Shown here: piece by piece, positions 1 through 5,242 of the stretch
How the letters are laid out: each line of letters starts with the position of its first letter
How positions within the stretch are numbered: the first letter of the stretch is position 1
DNA from: JBBRHH01 sp038222915
Lineage (GTDB): Bacteria > Planctomycetota > Phycisphaerae > Tepidisphaerales > Tepidisphaeraceae
NCBI GenBank assembly: GCA_038222915.1
Contig: JBBRHH010000449.1
Location: 1-5,242, forward strand
Direction of reading: 5' to 3'
Length of the DNA: 5,242 nucleotides
The notes under the pieces: generated by a model
What the model was told of the DNA's origin: nothing
Database searches by the model: none
The model's input: only the letters and a program-made list of their open reading frames with translations
Made by a program: the position numbers and the translations under genes

Positions 1-1394
1 GGATTGGCCGCAACCAGCCGTCGAATCTCCTCCATCTGCTCAAACAACGGATCGCGCTTCGGCCGATGCGCCTGACTGCTCCCACTGGCCAGGAGCGCGC
101 CATCCGGCCCAACGAAGTGAACGTGCCTCGATTGCCAGAACCCTCCGATCGCCGCGCCCAGCGAAAAAAGCACGATCGCCACAACCGTGCCCGCCGCGAT
201 CGCCAACCGCCGGGCACGCCGCGCGCTGCTCGCAATGGAACTCACGCCCGACAGGCAGTTGGTCACGTCGCGCGCCAATTCCCCCGCCGATGAATAGCGC
301 TCCTCACGCCGTTTCGCCAGTGCCTTCAGGGCGACCGCGTCGAGTTGCCGGGCAATCTTCGTTCGCGACCGATCCACGCTCCGGCCCCGCTGCTCCCCCT
401 TTGAAACCGTCACCTCACTCGGCGGCGGCGCCTCCACCGTCAAAATGTTCTGCATTACCGTCCGCATCGGCCCCGCCACCACATACGGAAACTGCCCGCC
501 GCTCAGAAACTGATAGAGAATGACGCCCAACGAATAGACGTCCGTGCGCATGTCAATTTCCGAACTGACTCCCTCCACCTGCTCGGGGCTCGCCCAAGGC
601 AGTGAACCCACAAACTGACCCGTGACCGTCACGGGCAACGCACTGCCTTTGTCATCCACTTCCGCCAGAGCGGTGCGCGCCAGCCCAAAATCCAAGACGT
701 GCGGCTCACCCTTTTCATCAATGATGATGTTGGAGGGTTTCAGGTCCCGGTGCACGATCCCGCGCAGGTGCGCCGCGTTCACCGCATCGCACAACTTCAG
801 GAACAGGCGCAGGAGATTGCTGCCTTCGTGCAGCGTCCCCGGATCAGTGTCGCCGGCCGCCCCCGTCCGGTGCTTCTGCGCCTGCAGCCACACATCAAGG
901 CTGCGCCCCGCGATATAGCTCGTCACCAGAAACGCCAGTCCATCTGGCGTCGTCCCAAAATCCAGCACCTGCACCACATACGGATGACTCAGCGCCGCCA
1001 GCACCCGCGCTTCCCGCTCCAGCCGCACAATTTGCCCCGGATCGGCAAAATGCCCGGCCGTCAAAAACTTGATCGCCACCCGCCGCGTCGTCGATTTCTG
1101 AACGGCCTCAAATACAACCGCCTGCCCTCCCCGGCCAATCTCCCGCAAGAGTTGATACCCCTCCACTTCCCTCCCAACCAGAAGTGATACCGGCCCCGAA
1201 ACAGGCGTCGATTTCGTTTCAGCAATGACATCACCCGCATCGCGAGTCTCCTCGGCGCCGCGAACCCTGAGGATGTGATCGCGCACCGCCGGCAGCAACC
1301 CCGGTTCGTTGGCGCAAAGTTCCTCAGCCGACGTCCGACGCCCGCCGGCTTCCCAAAGCGAAATCAATTCCTGAACCCGCGTCTCGAAACCCAT
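1..1394 (-). CDS. Membrane-anchored Ser/Thr protein kinase (PknB/Hanks type), C-terminus cut by window edge
   Basis: Phosphorylates Ser/Thr of protein partners; likely a transmembrane sensor kinase. It reads open from ATG at 1394 to the left edge (464 codons seen, no stop). Residues 1-65 form an N-terminal segment with 'EELCANEPGLLP', of a kind often seen in planctomycete kinases. The kinase domain spans about 80-382: glycine loop GRGGQAVVF (87-95), VAIK lysine K109, helix-C glutamate E128, HRDLKPSN with catalytic D217 (215-222), DFG D235-G237, ASPEQ (268-272) and DVYSLG (285-290). All catalytic residues are present, so it should be active and of the RD class. The activation loop carries T256 and T258, possible autophosphorylation sites. 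A basic stretch (392-396) precedes one hydrophobic helix (about 397-419), so the part from 420 onward should lie outside the cytoplasm; its fold cannot be told. A GGAG site five bases upstream supports the start. It is divergent from the WD40 gene. Confidence 0.95.
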   Translation of the reverse strand, partial: MGFETRVQELISLWEAGGRRTSAEELCANEPGLLPAVRDHILRVRGAEETRDAGDVIAETKSTPVSGPVSLLVGREVEGYQLLREIGRGGQAVVFEAVQKSTTRRVAIKFLTAGHFADPGQIVRLEREARVLAALSHPYVVQVLDFGTTPDGLAFLVTSYIAGRSLDVWLQAQKHRTGAAGDTDPGTLHEGSNLLRLFLKLCDAVNAAHLRGIVHRDLKPSNIIIDEKGEPHVLDFGLARTALAEVDDKGSALPVTVTGQFVGSLPWASPEQVEGVSSEIDMRTDVYSLGVILYQFLSGGQFPYVVAGPMRTVMQNILTVEAPPPSEVTVSKGEQRGRSVDRSRTKIARQLDAVALKALAKRREERYSSAGELARDVTNCLSGVSSIASSARRARRLAIAAGTVVAIVLFSLGAAIGGFWQSRHVHFVGPDGALLASGSSQAHRPKRDPLFEQMEEIRRLVAAN

Positions 1395-1399
1395 GAACG

Positions 1400-1403
1400 C
1401 TCC
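1400..1403 (-). promoter_or_regulatory. Ribosome binding site of the kinase gene
   Basis: GGAG on the minus strand, five bases before the ATG at 1394. It fixes that start, because it is the first ATG in the frame downstream of the predicted promoter and the protein from it begins with a family-like N-terminal segment. Confidence 0.6.
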
Positions 1404-1415
1404 AAACGAGCCAAA

Positions 1416-1445
1416 AGTATAGCGGTGTGCAGAGAACAGCCGCAA
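1416..1445 (-). promoter_or_regulatory. Predicted sigma70-type promoter for the kinase gene
   Basis: On the minus strand TTGCGG (1445-1440) is followed after 18 bases by TATACT (1421-1416). The -10 box matches the consensus at five of six positions and the -35 box at three. Transcription would start near 1409, giving a leader of about 15 bases that just holds the GGAG site. Housekeeping promoters of this phylum are poorly defined, so this is a prediction from the general bacterial consensus. Confidence 0.45.
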
Positions 1446-1460
1446 ATAAGCCATCTTATT
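1445..1460. promoter_or_regulatory. Inverted repeat, possible operator in the divergent region
   Basis: AATAAG-CCAT-CTTATT is a perfect 6+6 base inverted repeat with a four-base centre. It touches the outer end of the predicted kinase -35 box and is AT-rich inside a GC-rich neighbourhood. A dimeric repressor or activator bound here would lie next to the kinase promoter and about 57 bases upstream of the -35 box of the WD40 gene. No regulator is identified, and a short palindrome can arise by chance. Confidence 0.3.
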
Positions 1461-1516
1461 AAAGCGAAACGCAATCCCAGCCCCGCCTCGGCATCCAAGC
1501 CGCTGAAGCCACTCGC

Positions 1517-1546
1517 TTGACACTGACAAATGTGGGGGGCCACAAT
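1517..1546 (+). promoter_or_regulatory. Predicted sigma70-type promoter for the WD40 gene
   Basis: A perfect TTGACA (-35, 1517-1522) is followed after 18 bases by CACAAT (1541-1546), which matches four of six positions of the -10 consensus. Transcription would start near 1553, leaving a leader of about 54 bases before the ATG at 1607. The spacer contains a run of six G (1534-1539). The perfect -35 box is the strongest single promoter element in the window. Confidence 0.5.
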
Positions 1547-1595
1547 TGCCCAACACTTCCACGCAACACCTTTCGCGGTCTTGCCCCAAACGGTT

Positions 1596-1599
1596 GGAG
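1596..1599 (+). promoter_or_regulatory. Ribosome binding site of the WD40 gene
   Basis: GGAG lies seven bases before the ATG at 1607. It decides the start: the reading frame is open further upstream to a TTG at 1517, but that codon is part of the predicted -35 box, while the ATG at 1607 begins a clear signal peptide. Confidence 0.65.
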
Positions 1600-1606
1600 T
1601 CTTCCG

Positions 1607-3055
1607 ATGCGAACTCGTATTCACTCCGCGGCCATCACACTCACCCTCGCGTTGTGTGCCATCCTGTGCGCCAAGGACCCTCCCCCCGACAACAAACCCG
1701 CGCCGACCGAACCGGTCCCACTACGCTCGGTGTTCTTCAGCCCCGACGGCAAAACGCTCGCCGCCTCCGAATCGTTCATTGGAAACATCAACGCTACGTC
1801 GGGCGACATCGTTCTCTGGGACATTGCCACGGCAAAGCACCTCAACCGCCCCCATGCCCCGCAGCCAACCGGCTCAATCAAATTCAGCCAGGACAGCAAA
1901 ACGCTCATCCTCGGCGATTCGACCAACTGGAGTTTCTACGACGTCGGCACGGGCAAGATCACCCGTCCCTCCGAGCCCGGCCCCGCTTCATCCATCGAAG
2001 GCTTCAGCCCCGACGGTCGAACAGAGCTCCTCTACCAGTCCCGGACGGTCGCAAAAGGCGAAGAAGAAGTTTCCGGCCCCTTGATCACCAAGCTCAAGTC
2101 GTTGAACGAACCGTTCGACGACAGCAAGGGCTCGAAGGCAACTCCGCTTGAGGGCGTCGACTCCGCCGGCGAATTCCGTTTCAGCCCGGATAGCAGGCTC
2201 CTCGCCATTGCAACCAATGCGAAGAAATCAAATGTCGGCAAAGTCTTGCTCTGGGAAGTCGCGTCACGCAGGCTTCTCAACACGCTTACCGCTGAATCAA
2301 AAGCGAAATTACAGTTCAGCCCCGATGGCGCAATCCTTGCCGTCATCGGTGATCACGCCGTCCAACTGGTCGACCCGGCCTCGGGGAAAGCACGTGATAC
2401 CCTCAGCACAGCCGCCAGCGAAGCCCACGACATTACGGGCCTCTCCTTCAGCCCCGATGGCAAGACCATCGTCGGTCAGGTTTATCTCGACGCGGTTCCT
2501 CCTTCGCGCCAGAAAGGTCACGCGTTCAGGCTCTGGAGCACCGCCTCGGGCAAGCGGTTGCTCGAACTCCACGCGTCCGACAACGTGGATCGACACTTGG
2601 TCTTCAGTTCCGACAGCCAGACCCTCACTGGCGTCTGCTGCGACAAGGCAGCGGATACATCGTCTGCAAAAATCTGGGACATCATCCGCCGTTGGGACAC
2701 GTCAACCGGCAAAGCCGATACATTCCCCATCCCCGCCGCCATGCAATCTCCCGGCCGCCCCACCCTAAGCCCCGATGGCAAGCTTCTCGGCGCTGCCTTC
2801 ACCGACGGCACTGTCAAGCTCTGGACCATTGGCCCTGACGCCACGCAAATAAAAACCTTCGGCCCCCTCACTCACGAAGTCCCGGCCGAACGACGATACA
2901 AAACCATTTCTGAGGGAAGCAAGATGGTCACTCAGGGAACCAAGGTCTTCCTCCGCGACGCCAACGGCAAAACCACGCCCATGCCCGACGGCGACTACAA
3001 AATGTCCAATCACATCATGCACATCCGCGGCGGCGAAAAAGTCACCAACAATTAG
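1607..3055 (+). CDS. Secreted WD40-repeat beta-propeller protein with a non-propeller C-terminal tail
   Basis: Protein of 482 residues with no visible enzyme motif, probably a binding scaffold in the periplasm or outside the cell. The first 22 residues form a signal peptide (basic RTR, then a hydrophobic run to about A22); the cysteines there do not make a good lipobox. A Pro-rich linker (25-38) follows. Eight strand motifs of the type FSPDGKTL begin near residues 44, 93, 133, 192, 237, 281, 333 and 387, about 40-59 apart, and most are followed by a 'LWD'-like strand end (for example VLWDI, LLWEV, FRLWS, VKLWT). This fits a seven- or eight-bladed propeller. Repeats 2, 4 and 7 are degenerate (SQDS, SPDS, SSDS). 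Residues 451-482 are a separate tail (DANGK, PDGDY, IRGG). It is divergent from the kinase and convergent with the toroid gene. Fold and export are well supported; the ligand is unknown. Confidence 0.9.
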   Translation: MRTRIHSAAITLTLALCAILCAKDPPPDNKPAPTEPVPLRSVFFSPDGKTLAASESFIGNINATSGDIVLWDIATAKHLNRPHAPQPTGSIKFSQDSKTLILGDSTNWSFYDVGTGKITRPSEPGPASSIEGFSPDGRTELLYQSRTVAKGEEEVSGPLITKLKSLNEPFDDSKGSKATPLEGVDSAGEFRFSPDSRLLAIATNAKKSNVGKVLLWEVASRRLLNTLTAESKAKLQFSPDGAILAVIGDHAVQLVDPASGKARDTLSTAASEAHDITGLSFSPDGKTIVGQVYLDAVPPSRQKGHAFRLWSTASGKRLLELHASDNVDRHLVFSSDSQTLTGVCCDKAADTSSAKIWDIIRRWDTSTGKADTFPIPAAMQSPGRPTLSPDGKLLGAAFTDGTVKLWTIGPDATQIKTFGPLTHEVPAERRYKTISEGSKMVTQGTKVFLRDANGKTTPMPDGDYKMSNHIMHIRGGEKVTNN

Positions 3056-3138
3056 TAGCCCTCGACCCATGACATCGGGCCTGACCTCTGGCCGCCACAC
3101 AAACCTCATCTGCCTCGGCATCCACGACTACAAATCAA

Positions 3139-4365
3139 TCACTTCGCCGGCCGTTCCTTCAAATCAACCAAAATCTCCTCCAGGCAAAGCACCACATACC
3201 CCGTCGACAGCACCGGACTATCCTCCATCCACTTCCGATCCCCAATAAAGCTCCCGTCCGCCCTCTGCACCGACGCGAGCTTGTTGATCATGTCCAGCCG
3301 CCAGTCGTGCTTGTTCCCGTTCCCATCTGTGATCACCGGCTCGCCGTACGCATGCAGCGCCTGCGACATCGTGTGATAGTAATAGTTCATCCCCGACTTC
3401 GCGTCCTTCGGATCGTTCAGCTTCATCCCCGGATTCTCATCCACGCTGTAGTTGTTGCAGATCCAGCCCCACGCCGCCTTCACCCGCGGATCATCCTTCG
3501 TCAGCCCGGAATAAATCATGCTCTTCAGCCCCGCATACGTCATCAGCCCATAGCTCCGCAGCAGCCGCTTGCCATCCGCGCCCGTATATTCCCCGGCCTG
3601 CGAATTCCCCGGATGCGCGTCATCCGACCCGATCGGCGTATAGATCGATCCACCGTCTTTCCCAGCCCACGGCTGATCGTTCGACTCCGACAGGTTCTGC
3701 ATTCGCGAAAGAAATTTAACTGCATTCTTATACGCCGGGTCATCCTTACTCACCCCCGCATCGTGCAGCGCCTCCAGCATCATCGCCGTGTTGCTTCCGT
3801 CCGGCCGGCTCCCCGCCGAATATCCCACCCCGCCAAACGCGGGATTCTTCACCTCAATCGTCTTCCCGTTCGCGCCGGCAATCGTATCGTTCCACTGCAG
3901 GCTCTTCAGATAAGCCACCGCCTTGTCCGTGGCCGCCTTAAACGCCGGATCGTCCGTCGCCGCCAGCGCGCTCACGGCGATTGCCGTGTTGTAATTCCCA
4001 AGCATCTCCTGATAAATCCCCCCATTGTCGGCCTTCTGATAGCTCAACAGCTTCGCAAACCCCTTCGCCACAAAATCGGCCTTCACCCCATACTTCTCAT
4101 CCAGCGCAAACCCGCGCAGCACAATCGCACTAACCCCCAGCGGTTGCTTGGGCTCATGCCAGGTCCCATCCGCATTTTGCTGCCCCTTCAAAAACAAAAG
4201 CCCCTTATCAATAACCGCATTGGCCTGCCTAGCCGCATCCGCAGCCCCAACCGGCGCAACCGCAGGCACCGGCGCAACAGCATCCGCCCCAAACAGCCGC
4301 ACCCCAGCAGGACAAACCGCCATCGCCGTCACGGCGCAAAATCCAATCAATGTTTTTCGCATCAT
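3139..4365 (-). CDS. Secreted prenyltransferase/squalene-cyclase-like alpha/alpha-toroid protein
   Basis: Protein of 408 residues, probably exported. Residues 1-27 look like a signal peptide (MRK, hydrophobic core, likely cleavage after FGA or ADA), then an Ala/Pro/Val-rich linker (about 28-45). The rest resembles the alpha/alpha barrel of squalene-hopene cyclases and prenyltransferase beta subunits. QW-type motifs are seen as QNADGTW (63-69), QKADNGGIY (110-118) and QRADGSF (367-373), and helices such as NTAIAVSALAA (126-136), NTAMMLEAL (192-200) and STGYVVLCLEEIL (387-399) recur. The cyclase acid motif DxDD and a DDxxD motif are absent, so cyclase activity is unlikely; related planctomycete proteins are usually left as 'prenyltransferase/squalene oxidase repeat' proteins. 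A motif DDP followed by a Lys-Ala helix occurs three times (138, 208, 291). No clear Shine-Dalgarno sequence precedes the double ATG (4365 or 4362). It may be co-transcribed with the SGNH gene 102 bases upstream. Confidence 0.88.
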   Translation of the reverse strand: MMRKTLIGFCAVTAMAVCPAGVRLFGADAVAPVPAVAPVGAADAARQANAVIDKGLLFLKGQQNADGTWHEPKQPLGVSAIVLRGFALDEKYGVKADFVAKGFAKLLSYQKADNGGIYQEMLGNYNTAIAVSALAATDDPAFKAATDKAVAYLKSLQWNDTIAGANGKTIEVKNPAFGGVGYSAGSRPDGSNTAMMLEALHDAGVSKDDPAYKNAVKFLSRMQNLSESNDQPWAGKDGGSIYTPIGSDDAHPGNSQAGEYTGADGKRLLRSYGLMTYAGLKSMIYSGLTKDDPRVKAAWGWICNNYSVDENPGMKLNDPKDAKSGMNYYYHTMSQALHAYGEPVITDGNGNKHDWRLDMINKLASVQRADGSFIGDRKWMEDSPVLSTGYVVLCLEEILVDLKERPAK

Positions 4366-4394
4366 CCAAGTCTAGCAACCCCCCATCGCGACAA

Positions 4395-4409
4395 GTGCAA
4401 CTTCTGCAC
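4395..4409 (-). other. Short hairpin in the gap between the SGNH and toroid genes
   Basis: GTGCA-acttc-TGCAC is a perfect five-base stem with a five-base loop (read on the plus strand). A weaker CCAT/ATGG pair lies beside it at 4415-4426. Neither is followed by a run of T on the minus strand, so it is not a typical intrinsic terminator. It could be an intercistronic RNA structure or chance. I see no convincing promoter in the gap 4366-4467. Confidence 0.25.
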
Positions 4410-4467
4410 CCACCCCATCCTGATGGAGCGACAGCGACTGAAGGATCTACGTCCCACGACAATCACA

Positions 4468-5242
4468 TTACGATTTCCCACCCGCCACCACCTTAAAATA
4501 AACCTCCCGCACCATCAAAAAATCCACCCAGTTCCTCAGCGCATATCCACTCTTCTTCAAATTCTCCTCACTGAAATCCTGCGACGCCCCGCCCGTCGGA
4601 TGCACCCCATCCTCACTGATCAGCGTCCCATCCCACTTCCCATCCGGAGCATGCGACATCACCTCCGCATAAAAATCCACCAGCGGCACCAGATGCTTCG
4701 CCGCCAGTTCCCGGATGATCTTGTTCGCCGCCTCCACCCCTTCCATCTTGCCGCGCTTGGGCGGAATCGTATTCAGGATCGGAATGCACTTCGCCTCAAG
4801 ACACATCCCAATCAGCTTCTCCAGCTCGGGCGCATAGTCGGCCGGAACTTTCCCATCACTGATATCGTTCGTCCCGATCATGATGAGCGCCATCTCCGGC
4901 TTCTTCGCCGCCAAAACCTTCGGCGCAACCTCCAGCACATTCCCAATTCGCCATCCCGAATAATTCCCCGCCGCCGCCCCCTTCCCCTCATCGCCCGCTC
5001 CCTTGATCACATCGCGCCACCGCTTCTCCGGCTTCTTCGGCAACCCATCGTCCTTGATGTACGCATCCGGATCGCTCCAACTCATCGGCTTCCAGAACGC
5101 CATGCTGAAAGTAATGGAATCGCCAAACTGCGCGACATATCCGCTTGTCCCCTCAAACCCCGCGTGAACCTTCTTCATCGCCTCCACCCATGCCGGCTTC
5201 GCATCGTCCGCGGCAAAAGCGCCGCTGCAAAATGCTATCGCC
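4468..5242 (-). CDS. Secreted SGNH/GDSL-family hydrolase, start codon beyond the window edge
   Basis: Serine esterase or lipase-like hydrolase that probably acts on acyl or acetyl esters outside the cytoplasm. The frame is open to the right edge: 18 codons precede the first internal ATG (5187) and read AIAFCSGAFAADDAK, the end of a signal peptide with an A-F-A cleavage site. The true start is therefore outside, and ATG 5187 is not it. Counting from that ATG, block I is FGDSIT with nucleophile S24 (codon 5116-5118), block II is likely G78 or G82 in SGWRIG, block III is GTND with N107, and block V is DGVHP with D193 and H196. The full triad and oxyanion residues are present, so it should be active. 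An insert of about 50 residues between blocks I and II, rich in Lys, Gly and Asp, is longer than in short SGNH enzymes. The stop TAA is at 4468-4470. Substrate is not readable; it could act on acetylated polysaccharide. Confidence 0.92.
   Translation of the reverse strand, partial: AIAFCSGAFAADDAKPAWVEAMKKVHAGFEGTSGYVAQFGDSITFSMAFWKPMSWSDPDAYIKDDGLPKKPEKRWRDVIKGAGDEGKGAAAGNYSGWRIGNVLEVAPKVLAAKKPEMALIMIGTNDISDGKVPADYAPELEKLIGMCLEAKCIPILNTIPPKRGKMEGVEAANKIIRELAAKHLVPLVDFYAEVMSHAPDGKWDGTLISEDGVHPTGGASQDFSEENLKKSGYALRNWVDFLMVREVYFKVVAGGKS

Noticed and set aside
699..1187. Open frame of 162 codons on the plus strand inside the kinase gene
   Set aside because: It lies antisense to the catalytic core of an intact kinase; its Arg/Pro/His-rich product is what the strand composition produces by chance.
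1496..1519. Inverted repeat CAAGC...GCTTG reaching into the -35 box of the WD40 promoter
   Set aside because: The arms are only five bases with a 14-base centre and are expected by chance in sequence of this composition.
1364..1624. Open frame of 86 codons on the minus strand across the divergent region
   Set aside because: It crosses both predicted promoters, overlaps the 5' end of the kinase out of frame, and its product has no recognisable features.
1530..2768. Long alternative plus-strand frames within the WD40 gene
   Set aside because: The products are Ser/Pro/Arg-rich without motifs, while the chosen frame shows the signal peptide and repeated FSPDG strands. The frames stay open because of C-rich composition.
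2765..3121. Minus-strand open frame of 118 codons overlapping the 3' end of the WD40 gene and the convergent gap
   Set aside because: It is antisense to coding sequence along nearly its whole length, has no convincing ribosome site, and shows no known motif.
3056..3138. Bidirectional terminator between the convergent WD40 and toroid genes
   Set aside because: Only a four-base GGCC/GGCC pairing and no T-run could be found, which is not enough for an intrinsic terminator.
4229..4462. Minus-strand frame of 77 codons with a Cys/Gly-rich product overlapping the toroid start
   Set aside because: The Cys/Gly/Trp richness comes from reading the GT-rich coding strand of the toroid gene out of frame; it contradicts the intact signal peptide in the real frame.
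4366..4467. Promoter for the toroid gene
   Set aside because: TTGCAC occurs on the minus strand (4400-4395), but nothing like a -10 box lies at 16-18 bases; TAGACT further on is too far away and too close to the ATG.
1..5242. tRNA, rRNA, CRISPR array, insertion sequence or attachment site
   Set aside because: No regularly spaced repeats, terminal inverted repeats, transposase-like frame or tRNA-like cloverleaf was seen by eye in the gaps, which are all shorter than 215 bases.

Overview
The window holds four protein genes and no RNA genes, mobile elements or CRISPR arrays. It looks like a chromosomal segment of a GC-rich bacterium, most likely a planctomycete (Planctomycetota), with Verrucomicrobiota as the alternative. 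The reasons are: a membrane-anchored PknB-type Ser/Thr kinase with the N-terminal 'EELC...LLP' segment and the 'MRTDVYSLGVILYQ...FPY' helix-F region common in planctomycete kinases; a secreted WD40 protein rich in 'FSPDGKTL' repeats; a secreted terpenoid-cyclase-like alpha/alpha-toroid protein; and a secreted SGNH/GDSL hydrolase. This assignment rests on family resemblance recalled from knowledge, not on a search.

Layout: (1) 1-1394, minus strand: receptor-like Ser/Thr kinase, complete at its N-terminus and running off the left edge. (2) 1395-1606: divergent control region with a predicted promoter facing each way, a perfect 6+6 inverted repeat touching the kinase -35 box, and a GGAG ribosome binding site before each gene. 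(3) 1607-3055, plus strand: secreted beta-propeller (WD40) protein of 482 residues, with a C-terminal tail that is not propeller. (4) 3056-3138: short convergent gap with no convincing terminator. (5) 3139-4365, minus strand: secreted toroid protein of 408 residues. (6) 4366-4467: gap with short hairpins. (7) 4468-5242, minus strand: SGNH hydrolase whose start codon lies beyond the right edge; the last part of its signal peptide is visible.

How they may work together: the kinase and WD40 genes share one divergent control region, so they could be co-regulated. The kinase has a single membrane helix, which should place its C-terminal part outside the cytoplasm, the same compartment predicted for the exported WD40 protein. 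The SGNH hydrolase and the toroid gene lie in tandem with about 100 bases between them and may be one transcript of exported proteins. No pathway can be named from the sequence. All four families are known; what is new, if anything, would be their combination and the tail domain of the WD40 protein. The plus strand is visibly C-rich whichever strand is coding, which suggests that the minus strand is the leading strand of replication here.
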